Counted from the stretch's first letter, positions 27,565-38,130 are shown. The stretch is DNA of 64,000 nucleotides from JBDIVL01 sp039794405 (GCA_039794405.1 JBDIVL010000003.1:62001-126000); one strand, 5' to 3'. Notes: generated from the sequence alone by a model not told the origin. Made by a program: numbers and translations.

Positions 27565-30500
27565 TTAAGCAGATACTTCACCCTTAACAATCTTAATCTC
27601 TTCTTCAGTTAATCCATACAATTTGTAAACTATTTCATCTATCAATTCATCCGTAGCTTTAATTCTGGTTTTTAGTGGCTCAAGGATTGAAATGCTTTGG
27701 GTAAATTGATCCTCAAGTTTTTCTTGGGTCTTCCGGTCTGAGGGATCTATTGATAGCTTACTTCTATTCCTCTTTAAGATTTCTATGAGTTGATTAAAGT
27801 TGTGTTCATGGTATTCCTTAATAGCGGTCTTGTTTGAGAGTTCGTCGATCTCCAAGCTGATTTCTCGCTCAAGCCATTTTAGGAAACCTTCGATTTCTTC
27901 GTTCTTCTTTTTATTCATCTCAATCATTTGCTTGGCTAGATGGACAAGAACGTCATGGATGGTATCGCTTTTGCTCTCTCCAAGCCCTTGCTCAACATAA
28001 TTGAGTATTTCTTTAAAAACCATTTCTGACTGATACAACTGAATCGCCTCTAAAACCCTTTCCTTCCGCCTTTTTTCTGGGGTGGCAAAAGTAATTCTTG
28101 CGATAGGTAAAAAAGCAATAAACTGTTTATTTGCAGAGTAGTATTCGCCTCTAAATTTTACACTACCCTTCTTGAAAACATAATCTATTAAACGACTATT
28201 AAGGAGTGCCAAGATATATTCAGGTTTATAAAGACTATCACGCTTCAAAAGGATTCCATTTACATCTACATTATCAAGATAATATTCACCATTCTTGTCA
28301 TATAAACTCTTAAGTCTATCTATAAGACGAGGGATAGCAAGCTTGGGATACCATTGTTTGTCTAAATTTTGGTGCCTGCCAAACCGATACCATGCTATAT
28401 CGTCAAATTTATTTTTTTCTCTGTTCCTCAAAAGAGGCTCGTTACACTTCAAATATTGCCAAGTTAAAGGAAAATCTTTTTTGAAACAGTTTTCCGATAT
28501 CAGTTCAGCCCTATGGTCTGTTTTTATCAACTGATATGGAAAGATAAGGAAACTAATAGGTGATGTCAATTCATATCTATCGATATTTACTCCACTGATT
28601 AAAGGTTTGAGGATACTTTTTTCAATGCTTACCTCTCGCTTTAAAGCTGTCGAATAGCACAAAGCTATTCCGGCTTTATCTTCACCAAGTTTTTTAACGA
28701 TATAAATATTGTCGGCACTTGTCTGCAATCCCACTATTATCTGATCTACAAGTTCGCAAAGAGATATGCTTTGCTTTTTAAGCTTATCAAGAAGTTGTGC
28801 CTCATTTCCAAGTCCAAAAATCCACGGCAAATGACTAAACTTTTCAAGGGAAAAATGCCCCATCCTAACTTGTTTGCAGCTATTAGTTGCGACAAGAATA
28901 GATGCCATGTCATTAATATCTGACAATTTTTGAATTTCGATATAGTCAAAAGAATAATGAGTGCCTCCGGCAAGAAATAAAAGACAGGTGTAAGTTGTAG
29001 CTTCACCGGAAAAGACTTGATTATGACCAAAATTAACTATACTCTTTAAATGCCTTTTTGTAACAATATATGCCCTTAATTTTTCAGCGTATTCCGCTTG
29101 TAAAAATTTGTTTGGCATTATATAACAAAAATATCCTTTCAAGCTTAACAATGAAACTCCTCGCTCAACAAAGGGGACATAAATATCGTAGTTTTTATGA
29201 GTTGTTTGATAAGCTTTTAAATACTTCTTTGTAGATACTTCTTCCATTTTTTGAATTCTTACATACGGTGGATTCCCTATTACACAATCAAATCCAGGAT
29301 ACTCTTTCTTCTCTGCTTTTTGTTCCCGTGCACCAACACGCTCAAAGAAGACCTCTGGAAATTCAATCTCCCAGTGGAAAAATCTTTTTTCTTCTGCGAT
29401 TTTCTCGATAGACTTAATTACTTCCCTATCCTTTTTATACATGGATTCAATAGATTTCTCTAGGTTATTCATATCTATCATACTACCTTTTTCCAAAAGG
29501 AATGATTTTGCGCCCTCTATACCAAAATATTCGGAAACAAGTATGTCGAGGAGTATCCTGTATCCTCCAATATTCTTGTCCGCATCCCTGTATTTCTGTT
29601 CGGAATCTTTTACCTGTTGATAGGTTGCGTCTGAGAGATTGGACACAAAGAGCATATTCCTGATAGCCCTGTTTAATGGCTCAAGATCTATGGTAAAGAG
29701 TTTTCCTTTTACCGTATTTTTTACGGTTTCCAAATTTGAACCGATAAGTGAATTACCACACTTCAAATGATGATCCAGGAAAGAGAGTGGTGCACCGAGG
29801 ACAAAGGAGTCGAGCCATAATGATAGTTTTGCAAGCTCAACGGCCATCTCGTTCAAATCAACACCGTAGATACACCGTTTCATTACGGTTCGTTTCATGA
29901 GATTTATTTCCGTAAGTTTGTTTTCATCTATGCTTACCCCTTGCCGCTTTATCCCATCGAGTATCTCATGTTTCAATTTCTCTATCTTTCTTATTACCGG
30001 GTTTTCGGGAAAATTGGCAAGAAAGGCAATGATCTTGTCTGTTATGAAATCGACGGTATGAACAAGGAAATGGCCACTACCCATAGCAGGGTCAAGTACC
30101 TTGAGATCAAATACCGTCTCAAAGAGGTCTTCTTCCAGCTTAATTATCCTGTCGATATGGGGTCCCTGCGGTTCACTAGGATGATCCCAATGCCTCCAGT
30201 CTTTTGGTTTTTTCAATTGTTTACGTTGTTTTTCATAAAGTACTTCCAGTTCAGAAAGGATTTCGTTTGCCCTTTGAAATCGTATTTCCAGTACCGGGCC
30301 TACGGTATTCTTTACAATATATTCAACAATGTAATGCGGTGTATAATAAGAACCGGTGGCCTTGCGCTCGTGTTTTGAGTTTTCTATGTAAATCTCACCT
30401 TTTTCTTTTCTCCTGTATATCCTGGTATTTGTATCAATCTCTGATTCCTTTTTCCAAAGTATTTTACTGCCTTCTTTGATTTCAACCATCGGCTCATCTG

Positions 30501-31836
30501 CAATCCGGATATGGAATTCGAGAAGGCCTTCGTAAATGTTACCGAGGTGACGGACGTCTAAGGATGAGTAATCAATGAAGGGTTTTTGGCCCGGTGTATA
30601 TTCACCTTGCTGGTCTATGGTGAGGAGTGAGATTGCATTGACAAGAAATGGGTCGGATATTTTATTGGTTGCTAAAAAACTCTCAGGTTGGGTTTCAAAA
30701 AGGCCGCCATTGTAGATAGGGATGTTTAGTGCTTTATCACCTCTCTCTATGATCCTGCAAAGAGACTCAAGGCGCGACCAATAATCATAGGTTTGATGGC
30801 TCATACCCTCGGCGATGGTTATTTCAAGTTCACTGGCAATGTCTTCCTTTAATCTCTTCAGGCTCTTTTTGTAGTAACGGTCCTGATCATTTACCGGTAA
30901 AAGCGCCCTCGATTCTGCATATAACAGGAATAAAAGCCGGTAAAGGAGGGTGAGACAGCCGTTGAATATTTCTTTTAAATCTTCATCAGTTTCTTTTTTG
31001 ATGTGCTTTTCGTTGTAACGATATTCGATAAAGCCTTTCGCTAAACCCTCAAAGATCTTGTCAAATATAAGATTTTTGAGGTTTTCGCTGACCCTTGCAG
31101 CATAATCTTCACTGCCCTTAATGTGCTGGTCCAGCCATGTCTTTCCTGTTACTGGATCGGGAATAAAGGCATCTTTTGAGAAGAAGAGGTAAAAGTATTT
31201 GAAGATATCGGGATTATTACTGTTGATGATTTCCTCTAAGTCTGCTTCATAATAATTCCCGGAACGCGAGGTGGCACGGTAGTAAAAAAGTCGCCATATC
31301 TTCCCGTTCGTTAATATTGCCCATTGAATACGACTATTGGAGGCATGGTAGACATCGTCGAGGTATTTTACTGTTTGGGCTGTAGGGTCGCGGCTATCAA
31401 GGATATCTTTTGGGTCTGTATCGTTTAAGCTTCTTCCCCAGTATTTTGCTTCCAGGATGGTAAGAGGGTAGGTGTAGAAGTATTGGGGATTATTTTTTCC
31501 CTTGCGGGCTTCTTTATGAGAATCCTTGTCTTTAAATAATGCGTAGTCGGGTCTTCTTTTTCTCGCACCTCTTTGGGTAGTTGGCTGGACGTCCCATTCG
31601 TAATCAAGAGATGCAAGTACCGGTCTTATAAATTTATCTTCAAGGTTTGCTTCTTCTCCCGGGCCGAGATTTAATGATTGGATGGATTTATAAGCATGCT
31701 TTATATTTTCAAATACCGTGTGAACCTTTTCGTTGTCTGCATTCCATAAAGAGATTAATTGGAGCCTGTGTTCGAGGTAGTTGTTTGAGAAGAGTTTTTG
31801 GTTTTTCAAAAAGAACAGCTTTTCCTGCTCTGGCAC
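27565..31836 (-). CDS. Type IIG restriction-modification enzyme (fused nuclease-methylase)
   Basis: 1423 residues from a GTG start with GAGGA upstream. The N-terminal nuclease shows a PD-(D/E)xK arrangement: RRPDYAL (94-100) and ILEAKYW (127-133, E129/K131). A helical linker follows, then the adenine methylase with DPAMGSGHF (582-590) and NPPY (855-858), and a C-terminal TaqI-like target-recognition region. It ends IDEIVYKLYGLTEEEI like the methylase at the window start. One polypeptide cuts and modifies DNA, so no separate subunits are needed. Complete, with no frameshift seen. Confidence 0.9.
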   Translation of the reverse strand: MPEQEKLFFLKNQKLFSNNYLEHRLQLISLWNADNEKVHTVFENIKHAYKSIQSLNLGPGEEANLEDKFIRPVLASLDYEWDVQPTTQRGARKRRPDYALFKDKDSHKEARKGKNNPQYFYTYPLTILEAKYWGRSLNDTDPKDILDSRDPTAQTVKYLDDVYHASNSRIQWAILTNGKIWRLFYYRATSRSGNYYEADLEEIINSNNPDIFKYFYLFFSKDAFIPDPVTGKTWLDQHIKGSEDYAARVSENLKNLIFDKIFEGLAKGFIEYRYNEKHIKKETDEDLKEIFNGCLTLLYRLLFLLYAESRALLPVNDQDRYYKKSLKRLKEDIASELEITIAEGMSHQTYDYWSRLESLCRIIERGDKALNIPIYNGGLFETQPESFLATNKISDPFLVNAISLLTIDQQGEYTPGQKPFIDYSSLDVRHLGNIYEGLLEFHIRIADEPMVEIKEGSKILWKKESEIDTNTRIYRRKEKGEIYIENSKHERKATGSYYTPHYIVEYIVKNTVGPVLEIRFQRANEILSELEVLYEKQRKQLKKPKDWRHWDHPSEPQGPHIDRIIKLEEDLFETVFDLKVLDPAMGSGHFLVHTVDFITDKIIAFLANFPENPVIRKIEKLKHEILDGIKRQGVSIDENKLTEINLMKRTVMKRCIYGVDLNEMAVELAKLSLWLDSFVLGAPLSFLDHHLKCGNSLIGSNLETVKNTVKGKLFTIDLEPLNRAIRNMLFVSNLSDATYQQVKDSEQKYRDADKNIGGYRILLDILVSEYFGIEGAKSFLLEKGSMIDMNNLEKSIESMYKKDREVIKSIEKIAEEKRFFHWEIEFPEVFFERVGAREQKAEKKEYPGFDCVIGNPPYVRIQKMEEVSTKKYLKAYQTTHKNYDIYVPFVERGVSLLSLKGYFCYIMPNKFLQAEYAEKLRAYIVTKRHLKSIVNFGHNQVFSGEATTYTCLLFLAGGTHYSFDYIEIQKLSDINDMASILVATNSCKQVRMGHFSLEKFSHLPWIFGLGNEAQLLDKLKKQSISLCELVDQIIVGLQTSADNIYIVKKLGEDKAGIALCYSTALKREVSIEKSILKPLISGVNIDRYELTSPISFLIFPYQLIKTDHRAELISENCFKKDFPLTWQYLKCNEPLLRNREKNKFDDIAWYRFGRHQNLDKQWYPKLAIPRLIDRLKSLYDKNGEYYLDNVDVNGILLKRDSLYKPEYILALLNSRLIDYVFKKGSVKFRGEYYSANKQFIAFLPIARITFATPEKRRKERVLEAIQLYQSEMVFKEILNYVEQGLGESKSDTIHDVLVHLAKQMIEMNKKKNEEIEGFLKWLEREISLEIDELSNKTAIKEYHEHNFNQLIEILKRNRSKLSIDPSDRKTQEKLEDQFTQSISILEPLKTRIKATDELIDEIVYKLYGLTEEEIKIVKGEVSA

Positions 31837-31908
31837 TATTCAATATCCTCGAGAAAAACCGGGGTTATAAATATTTGGATAATTTTCTTATGGTTGCTCA
31901 AAATTGTA

Positions 31909-32040
31909 TTGAATAGCCTGAATTAGAGAACCATGCTACGAGACCCACCCCCCCTGTCCCCTCCCAGGAGGGAAATAAAGAAATCCTTCCCAGGAGAGGA
32001 ATAAAGAAGTCCCCTCCTGGGAGGGGATCGAGGGGTGGGT
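31909..32040 (+). repeat. Dispersed element R6, copy 2
   Basis: Matches 15432-15525 in the opposite orientation and adds tandem, partly palindromic CCTCCCAGGAGGG units. The rest of 31837-32197 has no gene. Confidence 0.65.
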
Positions 32041-32197
32041 AAAATATCGGGAATATTGTATTATAGCTTTATTCAATATGACTTTGAGTAACTACATTTT
32101 CTTTTCGTTGGCAGGGAGTATAAAATATTTAAAAAGTTATTTCAATGCTATTTTGTTTTGATTGATGATATGTTCAGAATTTATTACAAAACTCCAA

Positions 32198-32416
32198 TTA
32201 GTATCTATAATCATTTGAAAATATAGTGTTTATAAAGGTACAATCCTCTGTTCTTATAATAACAATTGGTATTCCATTAATGGCGCTGGCAGCTATAGAG
32301 GAACGGGCCCTATTGAGGACGATTAAGTCTGCATTCTGCTTCAATAACCTTTCAATGTCGAACCATATCTCGTCTTCTGTATCATACTTGATATCAAATT
32401 CTTCCCATTCCAGCAA
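32198..32416 (-). pseudogene. MntA-type nucleotidyltransferase antitoxin, C-terminal remnant
   Basis: The frame is open only from just after a TAA, with a TTG as the sole candidate start. NADLIVLNRARSSIAASAI followed by GIPIVIIRTED matches the back half of minimal nucleotidyltransferase antitoxins (MntA), while the GSxAxG/SDxD front half is missing. No HepT partner is seen. Probably a decayed HepT-MntA module beside the type IIG gene. Confidence 0.5.
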
Positions 32417-32586
32417 TTAATACTACTGTCAGAAGTCTTTTCCGGGTAGGATTAGGCTACGCCTATTAAAAATTGAACAATCGTGGTAGGTATGGTCGCC
32501 TTTGGCGAAGGTTCCAGATGTGCTGATGGCGCTTCATCGCATAATTCGTTGGGGATACTGTCGCTACAAATGAGGTGTATTACCGT

Positions 32587-34413
32587 TCATTCAACCGTTA
32601 CACTCTTTGCAAGGTTTCTTGGTTTGTCTACATCGCAGCCCCGCATTACTGCCATATGATAGGCCAGTAATTGAAGCGGGATTACCGAGAGGATTGGTGT
32701 TAAAGCATCGGAGGTTTTCGGTATGTAAAATACATGATCCACCTTCTCTGCGATCTGTTCGTCTCCTTCTGTTGCAATTGCAATTACCCGTCCGCCTCTT
32801 GATTTTACCTCTTCAATATTGCTTAAAATTTTCCCGTAGACGCTATCTTTCGTGGCGATGAAAATTACCGGCATATCCTTGTTGATGAGGGCTATAGGGC
32901 CGTGTTTCATCTCTGCAGCCGGGTATCCTTCGGCGTGGATATACGATATTTCTTTTAATTTTAATGCACCTTCGAGTGCCACGGGGTAATTGTATCCCCT
33001 TCCTAAATAAAGGGCATGCTCACTGTCTTTGTAGATTGCTGCAAGTTTTACAATCTCATCTTCCCTGTTAAGGATTGTCTGGATTTTATCCGGCAGTGAT
33101 TTGATATCTTTAACCATATCGAATCGTTTTGGGTGGGAGGGGTATCTTAAATTCATCATGTAAAGGGTGAACAGATATGAGACGGCAATTTGTGCTGTGA
33201 ATGCCTTGGTAGATGCGACTCCGATTTCCGGACCGATATGCAAATAGATTCCGTAATCGGCTTCCCTTGCTATGGTGCTGCCAACAACATTGCAGATAGA
33301 GAGCAGCTTGGCGCCTTTATGTCTGGCCTCCCGCATTGCCGCAAGGGTATCCGCTGTTTCACCCGATTGACTGATAGCAATTACTACGGTACCCTCTTCG
33401 ATTACGGGGTTCCGGTATCGGAATTCAGATGCATATTCTACCTCAACGGGTATACGTAGTAATTCCTCCAGCATATATTCACTTACAAGCCCTGCATGCC
33501 AGGATGTACCGCAAGCAACGATAACGATGCGTTTAGCCTCTCTGAGTTCCTTCTCGCAGTTAATCAATCCTCCCAGTTTTATAAGACCGCGATCGCCCTC
33601 CACCCTTCCACGCATGACATTTTGCAAAGCCTGCGGTTGCTCATGGATTTCTTTGAGCATGAAGTGTTCGTAACCACCCTTCTCGATCATATCGATATTC
33701 CAGAGTATCTCCTCTACTCTTTTATAAATAGGGATGTTTTGCATGGTTTTCATTTCATAACGATTCGGGGTGAGAATGGCAACTTCGTTATCATCGAGGT
33801 ACACCACTTCACGCGTATGTTCCAGTGAGGCAGAAACGTCAGAGGTTATAAAATGCTCCTGGTTGCCAATTCCTATTATTAAAGGTGATCCTCTTCGTGC
33901 CGCTACAATTTTTTGCGGGTCTTTTGTAGAAATTACCGCAATTCCATAAGTTCCCTCTACTTCTTTTAACGCCTCCATGACTGCTATCTCAAGGTTAGTT
34001 TGAAAATACTTCTCGATGAGATGTGCCAGGACTTCCGTATCCGTTTCGCTCTTAAAGATGTGTCCCTCTTGTTCTAACTTTGATTTTAAATAGTCATAAT
34101 TTTCGATAATTCCGTTGTGCACGACAGCAATCTCACTATTACAATCGACATGTGGATGGGCATTTTCCATAGTAGGGGATCCGTGTGTGGCCCACCGCGT
34201 ATGGACAATTCCCAGGTGGGTATTAAAATTGTTTCCGTTAAGCTTTTTTTCTAACTCAATGATTTTACCAACGGCCTTTTCGCATCGTAAAGTATCCTGT
34301 TCGATAAATGCTATTCCGGAAGAATCATAACCACGGTATTCAAGCCTTTTGATGCCATCGAGTAAAACCTTGATAATCTCTTTTTGCCCAATATATCCTA
34401 CAATTCCACACAT
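32587..34413 (-). CDS. glmS: Glutamine-fructose-6-phosphate aminotransferase
   Basis: 608 residues starting at MCGIVGYIG, where Cys2 becomes the N-terminal nucleophile; TTAAGGAG lies before this ATG, so the in-frame ORF start at 34527 is rejected. The glutaminase domain occupies about 1-235 (TRWATHG, HNGIIENY), followed by two SIS isomerase domains (ACGTSWHAG, ISQSGETADT, EGYPAAEMKHGPIAL) and the end AKSVTVE. It makes glucosamine-6-phosphate for peptidoglycan and lipid A. lpxD lies about 1.1 kb away on the other strand. Confidence 0.95.
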   Translation of the reverse strand: MCGIVGYIGQKEIIKVLLDGIKRLEYRGYDSSGIAFIEQDTLRCEKAVGKIIELEKKLNGNNFNTHLGIVHTRWATHGSPTMENAHPHVDCNSEIAVVHNGIIENYDYLKSKLEQEGHIFKSETDTEVLAHLIEKYFQTNLEIAVMEALKEVEGTYGIAVISTKDPQKIVAARRGSPLIIGIGNQEHFITSDVSASLEHTREVVYLDDNEVAILTPNRYEMKTMQNIPIYKRVEEILWNIDMIEKGGYEHFMLKEIHEQPQALQNVMRGRVEGDRGLIKLGGLINCEKELREAKRIVIVACGTSWHAGLVSEYMLEELLRIPVEVEYASEFRYRNPVIEEGTVVIAISQSGETADTLAAMREARHKGAKLLSICNVVGSTIAREADYGIYLHIGPEIGVASTKAFTAQIAVSYLFTLYMMNLRYPSHPKRFDMVKDIKSLPDKIQTILNREDEIVKLAAIYKDSEHALYLGRGYNYPVALEGALKLKEISYIHAEGYPAAEMKHGPIALINKDMPVIFIATKDSVYGKILSNIEEVKSRGGRVIAIATEGDEQIAEKVDHVFYIPKTSDALTPILSVIPLQLLAYHMAVMRGCDVDKPRNLAKSVTVE

Positions 34414-34903
34414 AGATTTACTCCTTAAAAATATATTTTTCTTATATGGCAGTGTATTTCTGAATTTATCCGAGATTACAGTTTTACTATCAAAAAGTAT
34501 ACCATGGAGGAGAAGGTTTGGCCTCATGGGATCTAAAAGACGATAAAGACATGTCCTTACGATAGGGAAAAAGAAAACAGGTTATAAAAATACATAATAA
34601 AAGTGTGACATATCACAGAAACGTGTCGTTACAAAGGTGCGACACGGCACATGGGACTTTTATAAGCTGTAGTACTTCAATACCTTTTGCGCATGTATGG
34701 AATTTCTCTCAAGATTTGATAAAGACGTATATCATTATTATTACGAACAACTAAAATTGTCAATAGAAAAGTCTGGTGGGGAGGAAGCGTCAGACCGATG
34801 AATGGATCGTGAGCTGTCAGCGGTCTGTTTTCAGCAACCAGGTAGAAGCTGCAGGCTGATTGCTTACGAGTATCTGTACATAATATTTTATTTTTCCAAG
34901 GTT

Positions 34904-35043
34904 GGGGCTGTCCAAAAAGTAATTTTTTGTAAATTTATTCCCCACGTATATTCTTGTAACGGTAGGTTGTTCCCACAGAGGACTGCTAAAACACAGCTTT
35001 TATGGGTATATAGCCCCATCGGCAATACTTTTTGGACAACCCC
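34904..35043. repeat. Element R5, copy 1, with terminal inverted repeats
   Basis: The left end GGGGCTGTCCAAAAAGTA mirrors the right end TACTTTTTGGACAACCC over about 140 bp. A second copy lies at 43684-43771. It abuts a truncated R3, as if inserted into it. Confidence 0.75.
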
Positions 35044-35136
35044 ATGTGTTTGGGAATTGATGTACGGCTTTTGATTGGCGTCAGGCACAGGTAACGTGTC
35101 AAAACGTTTCGGTTCAATCGTGGACGATTGAACCAA
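35044..35136 (-). repeat. Element R3, copy 3, truncated by R5
   Basis: Reverse-orientation R3 with the CGATTGAACCAA end intact; the other end stops at the boundary of R5. Confidence 0.65.
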
Positions 35137-35525
35137 CACTGATAATAGTCCTGAAAATGTACAAAAATTTATGTTCAGGTACTTAATTATTTTTCCGTGA
35201 AATGCCCCGTGTGGAGGTCATTATATTATCCCTTAGGATTGGTGTTGTTTGCTGGTCTTTTTCTATAATCATTTTACCCCCTTCGGGGTTTATGTTTTTA
35301 AATAAATCATATTTTGTGAGTACGTCAAATATATAATGAAAATGAAAGGTTTTTGGGGAAGCCGTTGAGATTTATTATGAAAAATGATAAAATCTTGCGA
35401 TTGCTCAGGTTTAAGGTTCGGGGTTCACGGTTGTTTTCCTTTGCCTGGGGCATCAATCAAAAACGTGTGGGCCGATGCTCAACATATGGTTCGGTATCCA
35501 GGATTGAACCGTGAGGACTGACATT

Positions 35526-36575
35526 ATGAGATATACTCTTGATCAAATCCAATCCATTATCGGTGGAAAAGTTATTGGTGATTTGAACACCCTCATTACG
35601 GGAATCGCCAGTATTGAAGCTGCAAAAGAGGGGGATATAACTTTCATTAAGGACGATGCGTTCATCCCAAATGCCATGGCTTCTAAAGCCTCGGCGATAG
35701 TTGTGCACCGTGAGATTCAAACCTTAAAAATCCCTCAAATTATAAAAGAAAACCCTTTTCTTGCCTTCACGAAATTTATGGAAATCATAGGCAAGGAAAG
35801 GTATATGCGCCCATCCGGTATCCATCCGACGTCTATTGTTAGTAGAGATGCTATAATAGGAAAAGGTGTTTCCTTTGGTGCCCATGTTGTTATTGATGAT
35901 TGCGTAAGGATTGGGAATAATGTCACCATTTATCCGAATACGTTTATCGGAAAGGGGAGTTCCATAGGTGATGATTCCCTTATCTATGCAAATGTTACTA
36001 TCCGGGAAGATGTTACCATTGGGAAACGGGTTATTGTGCACAGCAGCAGTGTTATCGGAGACGATGGATTCGGTTATCTGCAAACGCATGGTAAACATAT
36101 GAAGATACCACAGATAGGAACGGTTGAGATCGGGGACGATGTTGAAATCGGTGCCATGGTGACCATCTGCCGTGCTGCACTCGATAAGACGGTTATAGGG
36201 AATGGAGTAAAAATAGACAATCACTCACACATTGCCCATAACGTTACGGTAGGAGACAACAGTATGCTTGTTGCCTATGCCAAGATTGCGGGGAGTGTTA
36301 GGATTGGAAAGAATGTTCTGATTGCGGAAGATGTAGGAGTGACAGACCATGTGACTATTGGTGATAGTTGTATTATTGGCGGGGGGTCTAATGTTTATAA
36401 GAGTTTGGATGACCGTTCCGTCGTATGGGGTTCACCTGCCAAACCCATCAATGAAGAAAAGCGTACTCAGGTGTTAATCAGAAAATTGCCGGAAATCTAT
36501 AAGGCCATGAAAAAATATTGCAATAGTGCGTCTCACCGCAAAGATGCAGAAGGTGGAGAGGCGGAAAGACTATAA
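35526..36575 (+). CDS. lpxD: UDP-3-O-acylglucosamine N-acyltransferase
   Basis: 349 residues from ATG 35526, with GAGG 9 bases upstream; a GTG at 35511 would add five residues. An N-terminal uridine-binding domain (GDLNTLITGIASIEAAKEGD, AIVV) is followed by many left-handed beta-helix hexapeptide repeats (about 105-320), with the catalytic-type HSHIAHNV His pair and the end WGSPAKP. It adds the N-linked acyl chain in lipid A synthesis, so this organism makes, or once made, lipid A. No other lpx gene is present in the window. Confidence 0.93.
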   Translation: MRYTLDQIQSIIGGKVIGDLNTLITGIASIEAAKEGDITFIKDDAFIPNAMASKASAIVVHREIQTLKIPQIIKENPFLAFTKFMEIIGKERYMRPSGIHPTSIVSRDAIIGKGVSFGAHVVIDDCVRIGNNVTIYPNTFIGKGSSIGDDSLIYANVTIREDVTIGKRVIVHSSSVIGDDGFGYLQTHGKHMKIPQIGTVEIGDDVEIGAMVTICRAALDKTVIGNGVKIDNHSHIAHNVTVGDNSMLVAYAKIAGSVRIGKNVLIAEDVGVTDHVTIGDSCIIGGGSNVYKSLDDRSVVWGSPAKPINEEKRTQVLIRKLPEIYKAMKKYCNSASHRKDAEGGEAERL

Positions 36576-36781
36576 GACCGTGAACAGTTAGCTTAGAGAT
36601 TTTCTGAAAAGATGAAAGGGTGGATTCACTGTTGATTGAGTGAGAAAAATGTGAAGAATAACGCCGATAAAGTGTATGTCAGGTATTTTGCTGTCCTTTA
36701 GAACCTGTGCAAAAAGTTCTCAATCTGGTCGTTGTTTATGTTTTAGTAATAAATGATATATCCATAAATACCGCACACAAA

Positions 36782-36820
36782 TAAAAACCTCCCGCAGGGT
36801 TAACAATCCATACGGGAGGG
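36782..36820 (-). terminator. Rho-independent terminator of the multicopper oxidase gene
   Basis: On the minus strand CCTCCCG (36819-36813) pairs with CGGGAGG (36794-36788) and is followed by TTTTTAT. It lies 42 bases beyond the gene's stop codon. Confidence 0.7.
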
Positions 36821-36861
36821 TGAGGAGGCATTAGATATGTGTGTTCTGTGATGAAATTATA

Positions 36862-38130
36862 TCAATGTTCCAAAGGGTTGTACGGCTTACCGCCCTTCAC
36901 GGGGGCTTCCGGCAGGGCTACCCTGCTCTTGCTCTTCACATCAAAAATTGTTAATGCACCCAAAGGATATTTACCTGTTGATACCATCCCGCGCAGGTTG
37001 TGATCATGCATGATCGTTATGCCCGCACCCAAATTGCAGGATAAACATTTCCTTTGGCTTGCAAAGTGAGGAATCCTTACCAGCACATCAATCCTCTCGC
37101 CACTCGCAATGCAGAGGGTATCTTTTTCATAGCTGCTCTTGAGCTTTCTCCCATCCAGTGCAATTACTTCCATATGGTAACCGTGGGGATGGATTGCAAA
37201 TACATGATCGGCGCCAATGGCCATAAAACGTAAAAGAACCGTTTCGTCTTCATAAGCTACGATTCTTGAACGTGGATCGTTTATAACGGAGCGCGGATGA
37301 TAGAGGTTATCGGTGAACGTTCTTCCGTTAATTAAGAAATAATCAGCCTTCCAATCCTGCAATCCATGAACAACACCGGCTTCCTGTAACTGTTCATTCG
37401 CCGTAGAAGACAACTCGCTAAAAAACAATGTATAGTCACGGTCATACTTGTATCCGTAAGCGGTCTTCGTTCTATCCTGATGGATAATAATAGGGAAATA
37501 CATGCCAGCCAGAATATGATTAAAACTATCCACGTGGCAGTGTCCCATAAAAGAACCCTCATACTGAGGAGTCAATTCATACGCAAAAGACTTATGTTCT
37601 AAAACGGGATCAACGGGCAAAGAAGGCACACCGTCAACGGCCGGGGTTAAATCAAGACCGTGAAAATGGATCGTATGCGCCACATGGTTTATACCCGAAT
37701 GTTCGTCTGCACAATGCATACCCGTATTATGCAAAACAATCCTGGCCTTTTCGCCAACAAAAAGGTGAATCGGATCACTAGGGACTTTTACAGGTTCTAA
37801 GAGTTGTTCTACGTGTTCCTTTGTGGTTACTTCTCCTACATTCTTAAAACTTCCTTTGGCATGAGTGTAACCCATTACCCACACTAATTCACCATTGGCC
37901 ATTTCAACGTACCCGTCTGTGGTATAAAGATGGAATTCCCACACACCATCCTTGGTACGTTCTCCAAGAATATCCCCATTCGTTACATTGATTAGCTCTT
38001 GTTCTTCCTGACTCATATCCCAGCTTTCATTCTGTATTGGTTCTTCACCAAACACATTAAACATAACAGTATGCATACCAATGAAAAAAACAACCGTTGC
38101 CCATCTTATTTTCTCAAACATACACTTCAT
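36862..38130 (-). CDS. Exported multicopper oxidase with unusual type 1 copper site
   Basis: 422 residues with an N-terminal signal (about 10-28) and AAGGGGAAG before ATG 38130. Copper motifs: HFHG (H155, H157), GHCHVDSFNHILAGM (H197, C198, H199, H205, M210), HPHGYH (314-319) and MHDHN (H375, H377). In laccase-type enzymes the Cys-containing motif is the last one; here the last reads HDH and the Cys is in the first domain. That implies a type 1 copper in the N-terminal domain, as in some two-domain oxidases and nitrite reductases. Two extra cysteines (CLSC, 362-365) are present. Substrate is unknown: metal, phenol or nitrogen-oxide roles are possible. Monocistronic. Confidence 0.82.
   Translation of the reverse strand: MKCMFEKIRWATVVFFIGMHTVMFNVFGEEPIQNESWDMSQEEQELINVTNGDILGERTKDGVWEFHLYTTDGYVEMANGELVWVMGYTHAKGSFKNVGEVTTKEHVEQLLEPVKVPSDPIHLFVGEKARIVLHNTGMHCADEHSGINHVAHTIHFHGLDLTPAVDGVPSLPVDPVLEHKSFAYELTPQYEGSFMGHCHVDSFNHILAGMYFPIIIHQDRTKTAYGYKYDRDYTLFFSELSSTANEQLQEAGVVHGLQDWKADYFLINGRTFTDNLYHPRSVINDPRSRIVAYEDETVLLRFMAIGADHVFAIHPHGYHMEVIALDGRKLKSSYEKDTLCIASGERIDVLVRIPHFASQRKCLSCNLGAGITIMHDHNLRGMVSTGKYPLGALTIFDVKSKSRVALPEAPVKGGKPYNPLEH

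Larger units (their letters stand above)
34414..35525 (+). other. Intergenic repeat field between glmS and lpxD
   Basis: No gene recognised. It contains a short palindrome ACGTGTCG...CGACACG near 34621-34647, element R5 (34904-35043), R3 copy 3 (35044-35136) abutting it, and an R3 fragment at about 35448-35516. The divergent glmS and lpxD promoters should lie in this interval. Confidence 0.5.
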
